From Plecoglossus altivelis (Eukaryota > Chordata > Actinopteri > Osmeriformes > Plecoglossidae): a stretch of DNA of 64,000 nucleotides. The notes under the pieces were generated by a model that was given only the letters and a program-made list of their open reading frames with translations, ran no database searches and had not been told where the DNA came from. Below, one piece after another: positions 47,262 through 60,199 of the stretch (the first letter of the stretch is position 1; each line of letters begins with the position of its first letter). The position numbers and the translations under genes are program-made. Location of the stretch: the NCBI GenBank assembly GCA_036571765.1, contig BROE01000007.1, positions 11,523,264-11,587,263 of the forward strand, in the 5' to 3' direction.

Positions 47262-48830
47262 AGACCTGGCTGTTCACCGATGAAGCACCGCGCACCGCAG
47301 GCTCCCTCCAGTCGAAGTGGCACGACACTATATATGTCCTTCTGTTGACGTGAAGTCGACTGTTCAGTTGGAAACATATTTATTGTCACAAAAATATGGG
47401 GTGAGTGGGGGGGGGGGTGAGAGGGGTTTGAAAATTCTGTTTTGTGATGTTTTCAAACTACTACTACATATTTGCCTGGACAGATACTTGTTATGATTCA
47501 GATTCAAGTGAGTAATTCTCCCCATTTCTGTCCCAATCAGCAGCCTAAGCTGAAAGTGAAGTTTGTCTTAGAATGATTGTAAGAAACTGTATATTTGATG
47601 CAATCACCTATTATGGTAAAGTTTGGTTCACCTGTAATAAAACTGAAGAATTCCTGTAAGTTTGGTCTATTTTATATAACCTTGAAATACATGTATAGAA
47701 TCAGAAGCTGTGCAGATACCAACCACCAGAGGGAAATATCGACTTTGTTTTTGATTAATCAAATAATAAACATGCAAATCTAAAATCTATCAACAGCTAC
47801 CAAACTCATTTGAAACTAGATTGGCATCGTTTTTTTATTCTCACTTGAAGACAGACAACAGGTTGAAAATCATATAGGTCATCAACAAATGTATGATTAC
47901 ATCATTTATTTAAACACATGCCATTGAAAGAACTCTGAAATAAATTAAAACATTTTACATGAAGAAGACAAACAGGCGATATTGCACTTGAATAAAATGT
48001 AACTATCCACACAAGGTCAAGTGCTACTCTTGCTTATAATGGTGTTGTGACACTTTTAATAGACATCATAAAATTTATTAACATTTAAATGCCAGAGATT
48101 CAGAATGGTGGTAGTTTCCTTTTCAACTCCAAAGAAAAAAAACACTGGCTAAATGGTCGTCCCTTCTTCAGTGGACATCTGTATATAACGATCAATATGA
48201 CCAATATTGTGCACACTGTCATATGGTTCAATAACATAAGTAACATCGCTTCCCTTTTTAAATCAACCAACTGATACCTTGTAACAACTAGTTATGGATA
48301 AACAGTCTATTTAATGCAGAATTGTGTTTCATTTGTCAAACTTCCCTCAATTATCAATGGCAAACATGAGAGGAGTCAGGACACATGGCTACAAACAATA
48401 CCAGGTTATTTAACCCAACAAGCACATGTGTTCCATCCCATTAACGCTGGCAATCCTGTTCCTGTAAACCACAGTCTGGGTCACGGCTGCTGGATGAAGA
48501 TATTACAGTCATTCAGATGTTTGCATTCAGCCCCCAGAGACAGACAAAAAAACCAAATGTATATATACATGTATATATACGGAAGAATTTATAAAGATAT
48601 ACAGGACATATCCACAAGTACTGACTCGTCACAACACGCAGTGCAGTGACTGCAAAAAGGGTTGGAATTACAGTGAGCGAAAAAAGTGTTAGCCAGTGAA
48701 GCCATTCTCTGTGCTCTCCGGAGTCCGTATATGCCAGTCCACACAGTCCTTTGGCCACTGGAAGTGGAGAGAGTGGGGTTGTGAACGAAAGGGAGGGGCG
48801 GGGGCGGCGGCTGGCTGGGGTACGACACCG
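47262..48830. other. convergent 3' UTRs of the small membrane protein gene and ndel1
   Basis: AATAAA at 47636-47641 (plus) probably ends the small gene. From about 47890 to 48830, AT-rich sequence is likely ndel1 3' UTR on the minus strand; several minus-strand AATAAA matches occur there (for example near 47905 and 48075). No other exon was seen. Confidence 0.5.
47636..47641 (+). terminator. putative polyadenylation signal of the small membrane protein gene
   Basis: AATAAA 375 bases after the stop codon. Confidence 0.6.
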
Positions 48831-51784
48831 TCAAACGGTCAGAGGCAGAAGGCCAGGGGGAGAGGCTGAGGGCGGAGCCGTGATGGCCGTCAGGGTGCCA
48901 GGGTCCAGTCCGTTCACCGGCCTGCTGCAGAAACAAACAGCATGGGTCAAATCCTCTCAGGGGAGTTACAGTCGTGTCTTTAATCATAGCTGGAGCGCTA
49001 CGTGACGTCAGCTGTGCATTAGCCTATAGCGACAGAGCTAACGGAAGTGCTACCATGATGTTACTGTGTGACATTTGACTAATATGAAACGATCTACGTG
49101 CCCATCTGATTGGACCGGATCTTTACTATTAGCCACCACGATCTGCTTCGCTCAGCTGTTAAACCAAAACAAAGGCCGTGAAGCTGCAGTCAATGAGGTG
49201 GCCAGGCGAACCCTGCCAGTGCAGGGCAAAGCAAGTGACACGAGTCACACAGCAGGTCACCTCTCACTCACTCTAACTCACTCTTATGACTGGCGCTGTC
49301 TCTCTCTCACACACACTCTCACACACTGTCACACACTCTCACACATTCACACACTCACACGGGATGCTCCCAACCCTCTGGGTAGCTACCTACCATGCAC
49401 GTGCTGCCAATTATGGAACTAGATGAACATCAACAGAACGCATAGGAGGCAGCAACTAGACAAAGCCCTGCTGGAGAGTGTGAAGTAAAGGAGTTGTGTT
49501 TACAGGATGCCGGCAGTGGGTTAGAGGTCACCACTGTTTTCCTGGCTAGAAGCACTGATGTAACACCAACAGGAAAACCATGCGCATGCTTGGCAACAGT
49601 CTGTAGACTGATACTATGTTAGGGCTACAGATACAGTGTGTTAACTGACGCCTGCCTGACGGGCCAAGACTACTACTGGACATGGTAAGAGATGGGGGGT
49701 TGCTGTCCCTATGTGTGTTCTGTATCCACATGGTCACTAGTATTAAGCACTTCGTGCTCCAACTTCAGCCTGCGGGTGAAAACGGCGACCTTGCGTACAA
49801 ATCTGCATGCTCAGCCAATCAGCTACTCCTACACGTCAGCAGGAAGATGAGCCACCGTCTCCACTGCCTGTCGCCCAGCCCATCGCCATAGCGATGGACG
49901 TCTGCTCTAACAGGAGACCTCAGCAGCAGGAGGCCTCAGTCATCCATCACTAGTTACAATGACCGTTTACAGGGGTAGTCGTTATGGGCGGTAACCTGGG
50001 GGAGGGGACTGAACACCGTGCAACGAATCACCACACTTCATCTCGAGCTCGCCACCGACCACTCATCCCCCCCAGAACACGATCAGTAACTAGAATCACT
50101 ACTCACACCAGCAGACAGACAGACACATTGATGAAGAGGATATCTAGCAGCTACAAGTCAAGGGGCGGGGCGGGGGGAAGAAAAGTAGTAAAAAGCAGGG
50201 AGAATGGCACCACCCCCAGAAGTGGTTAGTGGAGGAGGGGGGTGACCTCATCCAAGCCTGCAGTGAATAAGTCTACCCAGCATTACGTGGCACAGAACAG
50301 AAGGCTGGTTAAAGCAGCATGCAGGTGACTCCCCACACGCAGGGTAAAAGAAGGAGTATTACCCAGGATTAAGGCAGGGAATATGACCCTCTCTCTCCTG
50401 CTGGGGGAAAACACACAGGTCTAAGAATGGGGAGGCTCATCCACCCTCCTCCTGCTCAAGGTCATCAACATTATCAACGGAATATTCATCATCTTTCATG
50501 GCTTAAACACTCCCTCCGAACACGACTCCCTTAATCACAACGTGTCGTCTAAACAAACACTCTGGAAGATTAACTGGCATCAGCGGGCACCGAATCCATT
50601 TAAACAGATACCCTTTATCATGGAGAAAAGGGGGATGAATGATGATCTACGTACATAGAAGATTCAGGCCTCAATCCATTTTACATAAGAGGCTTATCAC
50701 AATGAGATCCCAAACCCTTTCCCATAAAAGCCTTGGCTGCTCTTGTTCAATGCAGACGAGTGACTTGTGAGTCTCCTGCTGGAGTCCAGTGCGTACTCAC
50801 GCTTTGTCGAAGTACGACGTGTGGAGCGAGTGAGAGAACTTGGCCGCGTTGCCGTTGATCACATTCCCGTTGTCGGTGACGTACGACTTCCTCGCTTTCT
50901 GGTCCTTGGCAAAGTTCCTGCAAGCTGCGAGCTTGGACTCCAAGGCCTGGGAGAGAGAGACACACAGACAGAAACGGAGAAGATTCCCTCGTCACACGGA
51001 GACAGTGAGGTGTTTGAGCGAGCGGACACAAGGGAGGAAAACGACCATTAGCTTAGCACGAACGCTCAACGCGCGGTGACGGAGGAGGACAGACTCACCC
51101 CGACTTTCCGTAACAAGTCGCTAACGATGTTGAGGGCTGATATCCTGGCTGAGGGAGTCAGAGGGGAGTTGGTGCCATAGCCGTTGGACAACGCTGAGGA
51201 AACACAACACTCAATATGCAACCACTGACCTGGCAACCAGTAAAAAAAAAATAATTTGAAAGGCTCCAGAAGCTCCTCTGTACCTGTTGGGTTAGCGAAG
51301 GCGTTGTCGAGGCTCTTGCCCAGAGGAGTGGCGGGTAGAGACAGAGGGGCCTGGACAGTGTCCATCTTGACGTCCTCCTGGGTGGGGGAGCTGGGGACAG
51401 ACATCCGGTCTGTCTGACGCTCTCGGACGGCGAGCTCTTGCCGTAAATCTGTTGGACATGTTTGGACACGTTTACCACCACGCCGGTGGGCCGCAACAAT
51501 CGTTTTCATTTCACAGCAACGCTACAAAGATAGGAGGCGGAGCCTAAGTGTGGTAATGAGTAGAGAGATGTTGTTTGGTGAGGAGGAACAGGTCAGTAAG
51601 CACCTCTGGCCTCGTCCTTTAATCTCTGCACCGACACCAGGAGGGACTCCTTCTCGTCCAGCTCGCTCTCCAGGAAGGCGTTCCGCTCGATGGCCTGGTT
51701 CAAACGCTGCTCAAAGTCCTCCAGGGACACAATGGTAGCCCTGGATGGGAGGGTCAAAGGTCAGGAAAGAGAGAGGGAGGGAGG

Positions 51785-51821
<37 letters not shown>

Positions 51822-53478
51822 AGAGGGAGGGAGGGAGAGAAAGAGGGAGGGAGGGAGGGAGAGAAAGAGCGAGCGCAAGAGGGGAGAGAAAGAGAGTGAG
51901 AGGGGAGAGAGAAAAAGAGTGAGACAGAAAAAGAGAGTCAAGCAGGGAGGGCGGATATGAATTGTTAATAAATAAGCTTGAGGAAATGAATGTCAGTGTT
52001 GTACATGTTGATTGGTGAAAATAAAGGGATGTGCGATGTGATCTGCTATCAGGGATGGAATGATCATTGCATCTCTGGCATCTTTGATGCCACTAATCTG
52101 AATCACATTCAAGCCAATTTCAGCAATCAGGTCCACTTGGGCTTCTTGCCCACAGCAATTGGAAAGGGGATATTGCATGGGTGCACTGATTACTTCCATT
52201 TAGGAAATTAACTGGGGAATATACCTCCATCCAAACAGCTGGGCCAGTTAAGATGTCAGACTGGTGATCAACTCCCATCAGCCTGATGTAGGCCGCTGTA
52301 TGTGTTTCTAAAATGGATTTGGGGGGAGTACTAGTTTTCAAATAACTTGAGGTCATTATATTTCAGGTAGTCAGGCCTCTCCAATGGAGCTCAGTTGCGT
52401 TAGTGTGTTCATGTGTGTGTTCATGCATGTGTCCACGTGTATGTGTTCACGTTTGTGTGTTCACGTGTGTATGTTCACGTGTGTATGTTCACGTGTGTGT
52501 GTTCACGTGTGTGTGTTTTCTCTGTGTCGGCTGACCTCTTGGCTCTCTCCAGGTCGTCGTTGGACTGCTCCAGCTCTCGGACATATTTGTGGAGCTGCTC
52601 CTTGATGCTGCGCGTCTGGCCCAAGTCGTCCTCCAGCCCGGAGATCTGCTTGTAGCTCTGGGAATACTGCTGCTCTAACTTGTCCTGCAGTGGAGTTGGG
52701 GTGGGGGGGGGAGTGGGAAAGAAAAAGAGAGAAAGAGAAGGAGAGAGAGAGGGAGAGAGAGGGAGAGAGAGAGACCACATTCAACTGTTTACTTTCCCCG
52801 GAACACACACAGATTCTATAAAGACCATCTGCAATCCAAACGGAAAGAGGGAGAAGTTAACCTAGATTTTTCCCATCTATTTTTCAAACCGCTGTTTCAT
52901 GCGCCGTTGCTTTCCCATTCTCAGGCTTAGGGATGTGACCCATATCCCCCTGTTCTCTCACCATTCAGCTCAATAGTTTATCGCAGCCTCGTCTGCCTGT
53001 CTGACCTACTCTGTATCTATCTGCACAGTCATGTAGGACTCCACTAAAGACTAACCTGGGTCACTTCTCCCAGAACGGTTTCTGGAATGCCATCGTGACT
53101 GCGTCACACTCGCATACCATGCCTTTATTAAGCTAACGTCCCATAAGACACAAGCTGTTGCTTTTACAGGATTCATCACTGACTGTATAAATAGATTCCT
53201 ATGACCTTAGGAAAAATGACACCCTTCTTTTTCCATGTCACGGACACCAATCGGGTTTTGCCTTGTTCAGTCTTTGCCTAGGAAAACAAAGGAGAAAATG
53301 TTGTGGCGATGACAAAGCCACGAATGGGACCTCGTTCCTAACATATGCTCTTCTCACCACGAGCAGACATGATAAGCATGGCAGGAGATACAGCGTCACA
53401 CGAACACAAGGCTCTGAGCTCAGTTCAAACCTCCTCTAATTATGGAGCGAAAACACATGGTAGGAGAGAGAGAGAGAC

Positions 53479-53521
<43 letters not shown>

Positions 53522-53592
53522 GAGCGAGACAGAGAGCGAGACAGAGAGCGAGACAGAGAGATAGATAGAGAGAGAGAGACAGAGAGAGAGAC

Positions 53593-53635
<43 letters not shown>

Positions 53636-53684
53636 AAGACAGAGAGAGAGAGAGAGAGACAGAGAGAGAGAGACAGAGAAAGAC

Positions 53685-53715
<31 letters not shown>

Positions 53716-56428
53716 GAGACAGACAGAGAGAGAGACAGAGAGAGCGTGAGAGATGCTGGATGCGTTATTCATGATGTTCACGCCGGCGCAGCACGAATGA
53801 TCAGGATACTGAGGCCAGAGAAAACACAGGTTCTGATTTAATCTCCTCCTCACTTGTAGACCAGAGTCAGGATATTCAGGACATTTTTTCCTCCTCGTAC
53901 CTCGTGGTGCGAAAGAGATGTCCACGTAGTAGAGTTTAGAACGTGTGAGTTAGGCCTCAGGTGGACTACTAGCTAGGCTGCACATGCAGCATCAATGGGA
54001 TTCAGACTCGGGAGACAAATGATGATCTACAGCACTTTGAAAGGATAATCAATGATTGAATTCAAGGGAAACAGGAGTTTTGTGTAACATTGTGCCCGCG
54101 TCAGCAGCCAAGCTAAAAACTTCAAACCGTACATGCATGTATGTTTATGTCCAGCAGTACCAGTTAAGAAGGAAGATCTGAAGTAAGAAGCCATGTCTGA
54201 CATGTACTTGGTGAGAACCTGGTGAGAACCTTGTGTACCTTGAGGGAGTCCACCTCAGCCTTGAGTCTCTGGTTCTCAGAGTGCAGGTCCCTCATGCGGT
54301 GCTCCGCCTGGCCCAGCTGCGTCTCCAGCTCGGCCTCCAGCTCCCTGCTCCCCTCCTGGAACTCCAGCAGCTCCTCCTGAGCCTCCTGGTAGCTGTGGAG
54401 GGGAACCACGCAGCTCATCACACTGACACAAGCTGGATAGGAAGTGCTGACTAACATGCAGAAACCTGGAGGGTTCTGACACATCAGATTGACTGTCTCC
54501 TTCCTGTTCCTTAGAATAACCCTCTCTGAAGGCAGGGGGAACATATTTGGGGGGGACATCGGCACAAAATACATTGCTGGTTACATCACTTCCTGAAGTA
54601 AAAACGTTATCTAGTTAGCGGACAGAGCCAGGAACAAGGTCAGCGTAAATAACAGGCCAGGATACAGGCCGTATCCGAGATCTTGATCATTGAACTATTA
54701 CGGTGATATTTCCTGTACATATTTCCTGTACAAGGGGAGACACAGATGGCATCAAAAATAACTCTTAACAACTGTTGCTTGCATAGCTTGGAGCTAACAT
54801 GATGACGGTAAGACTAAGTTCCCTTGAATGAAAGTTGTTCATGCGAGACACATTTTTTGTCAGTTACTACCATTCATTCGTTTCAACAGGGAATCGCATC
54901 AAGACAAAGTCTCTTATTCGCTCTTGACGATGCTGAAGAGAAACACCAGCTCTGATCCCAGTTATGTTTACAAACACATAAACATCCAGAAAGTAGAAAT
55001 AAAAACCCTGCAGTCCCCCATCTAAGCCTGTAAGTAGATGACAACAACAGACAAACGGGTAGCTGTCCACTGTGGCTCTATGCTCTGTGGCCAGGGGAGG
55101 GCAGATTTTCAGGATGTCGTGTTCAGGGTTATATAAGCGTCTGCTTGTCCATAACAGCTAAGGATATGTCCATAACAGCGGTCTAAAAATGGCAGCTGTA
55201 GAGTCCAAAGGGGGCACGCTACGGGCATGTGACTGGCGGGACAGACTGGAGGGACTCTGGTGCCAGATAGGCCATAGAGACAGTAAACACTACCGGCTCC
55301 AGGCTGTACTGTCCGGGCTGGGGGAGGGGGGGGGGGGCAGCGAGGGCTCTTTGAAAACTCAGCAGTTTCTCCTTCCAAAACATGTGTAGTTTATTGTTGC
55401 CCTGAACCCTCGGTGCTCTTTGCTTGTTTTTCTCAAGAGGAGGATGGGATCAAGCAACGTCGTCGGTTACTAGCTGAAACTACTACACTAATTGTACGTA
55501 GCTTTGGATAGAAGATTTGGGTAGAGCCAAATATTCAAAGCTAGATAAATAAATATAGATATGAAGGAAACCAGATTATGTCATTTGACCTTAAATGTGA
55601 ACATGGACATAATACTGTGCCACACTGTTGTGGATGCAGGAGAATCCTTAAGCAACACAACGTCATCAAGCAGAACTTTACTGGAGGTAACTTTAGCCTA
55701 CAGCAAACACACACATCAGACGAGGTGGTCTTGTTTGTCCTTGACCTGAGTGGTTGATGTAACTGGGTGTAAGCCTAAGCTTGTTTCCTATTACACTGGG
55801 TGTGTCTGCAGATCACTCTGATCTTATCCAGGTTCTTTTGTATCAAGGAATCCAGCGTAACTATGGTTGTACACTCAGGGAACTAGGCCAGAAATCATGC
55901 TAATATTATCAGACTACCAAGCTCTGACTGGTTGGGGAATTAAATGACTCAAAACATCAACGCCTCTTTGACGTAATCCAATTTGAGAAGAAACACATAA
56001 AAGGGTTTACTTTCTGATGTGGAAAAAAGGTCTGTCCCTTTGACGTCAAGATAAGGGGTGAGGTTGCTCTTACAAAACGCTCTTTGAAAAGGTGAAACTG
56101 GACCTGCCATCTTCACTACTCTATCCACGTAACAAGACTGGCTTTGGGAATCGTCTATCAAAAGGTGATGCTGTTCCCAGGCCCAGTGTCACCACAGACT
56201 AGACAACCAAAAAAGACCAAAAAAAGACCAAAGGTTGTGAGCTTAATCCAGCCAAAGTTAAAAGGGAGGTCTGTGTAGAAACGTTATCCGTGTGTGTGAG
56301 TTAAGTAGAAATACAATAGGAATCTCAAAGCTGAATACCAACCTCTTCTTGTACTTGAGAGAGTGTGCCTTCCAAAAGTCAATCTCCTCATCTTTGGAGG
56401 AGAATTTGGGTATCATATCTGTATCCAT
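48831..56428 (-). CDS. ndel1: NDEL1: LIS1/dynein-regulating coiled-coil protein (8 coding exons, 340 aa)
   Basis: NudE-family adaptor that links LIS1 to cytoplasmic dynein at centrosomes and kinetochores and in migrating neurons. Coding exons are 56343-56428, 54239-54392, 52536-52684, 51604-51740, 51284-51448, 51099-51193, 50801-50946 and 48831-48921. The N-terminal coiled coil is plain in [39 protein letters not shown] and [21 protein letters not shown] Ser/Pro linker follows, then [37 protein letters not shown] (spanning 50801-51193) and the tail ending [16 protein letters not shown] and the C-terminus match NDEL1 better than NDE1. An in-frame ATG six bases upstream (56432-56434) would add two residues; 56426-56428 is preferred for its ACCATGG context and family start MD. 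A noncoding first exon probably occupies about 58875-58985. Length is near the human 345. Confidence 0.93.
49258..49360. repeat. imperfect CA/CT-rich microsatellite
   Basis: Interrupted ACACACTCTCACAC-type repeats in the last ndel1 intron. Confidence 0.8.
51766..51935. repeat. (GA)n/(GGGA)n homopurine tract
   Basis: Nearly uninterrupted purine run in an ndel1 intron, starting about 26 bases upstream of an exon acceptor on the transcribed strand. Read on the minus strand it supplies a very long polypyrimidine tract. Confidence 0.9.
52402..52520. repeat. GT-rich tandem repeat (GTGTGTGTTCAC units)
   Basis: Units of roughly 12-15 bases (TGTATGTTCACG variants), just past the donor of an ndel1 exon. 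Confidence 0.85.
52698..52774. repeat. G/GA-rich homopurine tract
   Basis: Purine run immediately upstream (on the minus strand) of the ndel1 exon 52536-52684 acceptor. Confidence 0.85.
53461..53746. repeat. 285-bp (GA)n/(GACA)n microsatellite block
   Basis: Long GA repeat with regular GACAGA and GCGAGACA interruptions in an ndel1 intron. Open frames across it are repeat artefacts. Confidence 0.95.
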
Positions 56429-59362
56429 GGTCATCCCAATCTGAAACAGATAAGAAAACAGTAAGAGCCTTCCTGACTCCACATCCAGCAGCACAGTATC
56501 CTACCACCTATTCACCCACAGCCCTACTGATCTAATACTGTGCCATAGTCAGCCTCGCTACAGCCAGATGGATGGGATCCAGATCCCAGCAACGAGTGTG
56601 ACTGGCTGGGGCGATTCTGCAGGGTAGACTAGGCCATAGCTGACCTGAGTGACCTTTTGTCCTCAGTGCCCCTGCTCACTGATCGATGCAGTTCCATCGC
56701 AAACAAACTAGAAGTTATTTCTGTCCAGGCTGAACTAGAGGGCATAGAAAGTGTGAACTATGCTGTTCACTTTCCACTGATCCTTGCTGGCATACGGTTC
56801 AGCCTAGGCTACTGCGGGCCGCAACAATTCTGTCTCCTGTGGCTCGTTGAGTGCTTGAGTATGACCTCCCATGGCCTGCTGGACAGAGTGCTCAACAGAC
56901 AGCAGCATTGCATAGGTTAAATCAGGTCCAACCAGAACTCAGAGACACTTCAGATTAGGATCAATCAAAATGTAGACTGGAACCAGTCACATAGACTCCT
57001 CTGAGTTCCCCTTGTCTAAAGACAACATAGATACAACATAGCCCCCTCCCCCTGTATATACCCCCCCTCCTACTGTTGCACTACTGTGTATATACCCCAG
57101 GCTCCCCCTGCACTATATATACCCCACTTACTATAGTTATATTAACCCCATCTGTACAGCTGGTGTCCACTTTTTATCTTATTTGTATTTTATAATCGAT
57201 TTTTTTATTATATTTTAATCTACCTGCATTATGTTTCATATGTGTTCTATGTTTGCACTTCCCTGCCACAGTCAATTCTGTGCTTGTATATCTTGCATGG
57301 CCAATAAAACCAATTCTGATTCTAAGATGAGATTGTGAACAACAGTGGTTCAAAGCATTTAAGATCTAGGACTTGGTGTCAAGCGTCAACAAGAATAAGA
57401 GCGAGTCAACCGCTGTTAAAATACTCGAAACTGGCGGAGTCGGTCGCCCCAGAAAAGACTAGCCTGGTAATCCAATCTGGAAACTCCAACCTCCCTCCTA
57501 GATTTTCTTCTCCATATATTGGCCAAGCGATGGCAAAAGTGAAATAGGTGCGGTGGTGATTCATAATGACACATTCCAATTCCATCACCGGGGAAAGGCC
57601 GTGCCCCCAGGTCCCATACATTACAGTGACTAGGCTATACTTAGAGGGAGTAGAGCGGTGTCTGAGAGACGTCCTGTATGTGGATTCAGCTCAGTCAAGG
57701 ACAATAGGCTGTAGCTACATGAGTGTCGAAGTATTGCTCTGGAAGACTGCAGCTGTATTGCTGATCATCGCATAATTGTTTTAAGTGATACCTCAGAATG
57801 ACAGTAGGCTAGGCTATCAGTTGAGTTCATACATTCAAGCAAAATCTGCTTAAAACTGCCTGGATTTGATTCCATTTGGAAACGACAGAGACGTTTCAGT
57901 AATTAAAGGGACATATGCTACCCATCTCACTGAAAAGTTAGAAGTTAGACTACATTAAGTTATTTGTCATCCAGACAGAACCATTGCACAGAATAACGAC
58001 TTCTTTAACAATGGACTCATACCGTTATCTCCCTCTGGATAAGGATGGGTGCAGAAAGCCACCACAAGGTTTGAATATGAATACATTTCAGAAGAAGCCA
58101 ACTGACAGAACAATATACCAACTTCTAACATCAGTTTTAAGTCAAGTGTTGACATGACATGACAGCACGAAGCTTTTCCGTCCGTAAGAACGTTTTGGGT
58201 ATTTGAGAAACACATCAATTGTGCCGACAGAATAGCGGCTAGATTTCGAAATGTTTCAAGGCCAAGTTGAAGACAATCTAGTAGGAATATTGGTAGGTCT
58301 TGTAACTACTCGCCTATAGCCCAGCCTATAACAACAGCAACGATTACAGAAATTTAACAGGCAAATCTCCATCAGCATTTGATAACTCTATCTTTCAGAG
58401 AGACAGCTCACAGCTATGTACCATGATGATTAAACATGGCAGTAAACCATATCTCGCCAACGGCGCGTTCACACGGCATATACAGATACAATAATGTCTC
58501 TATAGAACGGCGTCCACACTTATTACGTTACGGTATGTCACCGCACACAGGGTGTGCCACCGCACCTGCATGCCAAGTCTGAATATAATATTTCCAACAA
58601 CGGATAAATGTACGGAGTATTAAACGCGTTACAGTCTAGGGAGTCCGAGCCACTTGTCACGCAACTGTCAGATGTCCACACTCAGCTGTCTTGCGTGTTG
58701 GCAGGCTTGTTGTACAGTCGCTGGGTACGAATCCATCTAGCTGTAGCTAGGCTAACTAGCTAGGACGTTTTCATGTCTTTATCATGATAAAACCAAACAA
58801 TGATACACATTTCTACATCGAAAGCCATGTACGCAACGACGCAGGTAAATCGCGTTCTTCGGTTCAATAGCTACCTGAACATTTCCCAGTCGTTGCCTCG
58901 CCCTGTGGTTTTTAGTCCATCTCCGTCGACCTCGTTACTCCGGTAGAAGCTGTTGATGCTGACAGCAGTGCTGTGGTGGTTTTCACGCGCTGCTTTCGTC
59001 ACATGAGGCACGTAAGAGAGGGCTGGGCTGGATGCGTTCACCGTCTTCAGAGCTGCGGGCTACGCGCAGCCAGAAATGTAAATATGCGATCTTGAAAAAT
59101 GGCATCATCTGGTGGCCACAATCGGCCATAGGATGAATTCGTTGCACTCGATATACTTTGTCAAAAGTTACAACAATTTTTGTTGTTGTTTCTTTTAACC
59201 CCCCCCCCTCCACACACACACACAAACATATTCCACGATTTTCTGTTCTGTTGTGTTCTACCACAGACCGTATATTTCTCGTTGTCCCTATAGGTTATCC
59301 CACCTCTTTCCACCTTTTCCTGACTCGTTGCTTAGATACAAAACCAAACACCCGTACCAATC
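56429..59362. other. ndel1 intron 1, noncoding exon and ndel1 upstream region
   Basis: A donor-flanked, GC-richer segment at about 58875-58985 is the probable noncoding ndel1 exon 1 (CAG/gtagct on the minus strand), spliced to an acceptor just before the ATG exon. The intron between contains a LINE-like tail at 57035-57325 and no supported coding exon. The ~375 bases beyond exon 1 may be a promoter shared with the 59363 open exon. Confidence 0.55.
57035..57325 (+). mobile_element. possible 5'-truncated non-LTR retrotransposon tail
   Basis: A C-rich block with repeated TATATACCCC phrases, then T-rich sequence ending in CCAATAAAACCAATTCTGATTCT. A terminal AATAAA followed by short ATTCTG repeats is the usual look of fish LINE 3' ends. 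No ORF fragment or target duplication was recognised, so the family is left open. Confidence 0.4.
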
Positions 59363-59479
59363 ATGGCTTCTAGATCGCAAAAAGTTGATAAGACTCCTTT
59401 GAAAGAGTGGACCTCGTCCTTTGAAGACAGAATATCACTGTTTGCAAAACTGGAGGAGTCCAACAGAGCAATTAGAAAG
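59363..59479 (+). other. possible orphan coding exon between ndel1 and tex47
   Basis: An ATG in fair context (CAATCATGG) opens 39 codons (MASRSQKVDKTPLKEW..., ending NRAIRK) up to a GTTTGT donor, in phase 0. It lies about 380 bases from ndel1 exon 1 in divergent orientation. It does not join in frame to the tex47 exon starting at 60200 through any acceptor found by eye, and tex47 is already full length without it. It may be an alternative 5' exon, part of another transcript, or chance. Confidence 0.35.
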
Positions 59480-60199
59480 GTTTGTTCTGGAAAAGCAACT
59501 TCAGTGCATGATAATGACATCTCTATTTATCTTGGCCCTTAAAATTATGCTTATTTTACAATTAGATGTGATTTTCCTTTATGTTTGCTCACTCAAAATG
59601 AGAAAAACCGGAGTAAGTGTCATGGTAAAACTTAACCTTTGGTGTGTTGGGTTAGTTTGGGCTTTGGGTTTGTAAGGGGCAGTCCTGTTTGGGTGCCACC
59701 TCTGACACAGAAGACGGCTTTCATATTGAAATGAGACCTGCTATTCTAGTAAAGAAGAATACGATTCGTTGTCATAGAAACTCAGCCTCTCCAACTGGCA
59801 ATCCTGTGAATAAACAAGGTACCCTTGGCTGGCCTGGAGCGGACAGTGTTAGTGGTCAGGTCAGTGTCTGAGGGTGGCTGCATGAGGGTGGACAGAATGA
59901 CTACTGTACGTACCAACACGAACAGCGTTTTACCTCCGAGAGCATATGCAAATTTCAATGTACAGCAACCGTTGCAAATATACACGTGTATGTTATTACA
60001 GGATGTATCGTTTTAAAACAGGGTATTATGGATTATAAGGTGCATGTGCAGACAGTCACTGCTGCAGGCTGGGTTTGTTACGCTGGGGGGAGCAGTGGCA
60101 GGTTTCCAGGATATACCATGGAGGAGATAAACACAGAGAGAGACAGAGAGGACAATAAGCCACTGCTCTTGCCTCAGTCCGTGTTTGACTGTAAGAGCA
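59480..60199. other. tex47 upstream region
   Basis: No confirmed exon. A 90-codon plus-strand open frame over 59986-60258 overlaps the tex47 first exon in another frame and looks fortuitous. The tex47 promoter or leader presumably lies here. Confidence 0.4.

Noticed and set aside
53345..53925. Arg/Glu-rich and Ser/Leu-rich open frames on both strands
   Set aside because: These are translations of the GA repeat in an ndel1 intron.
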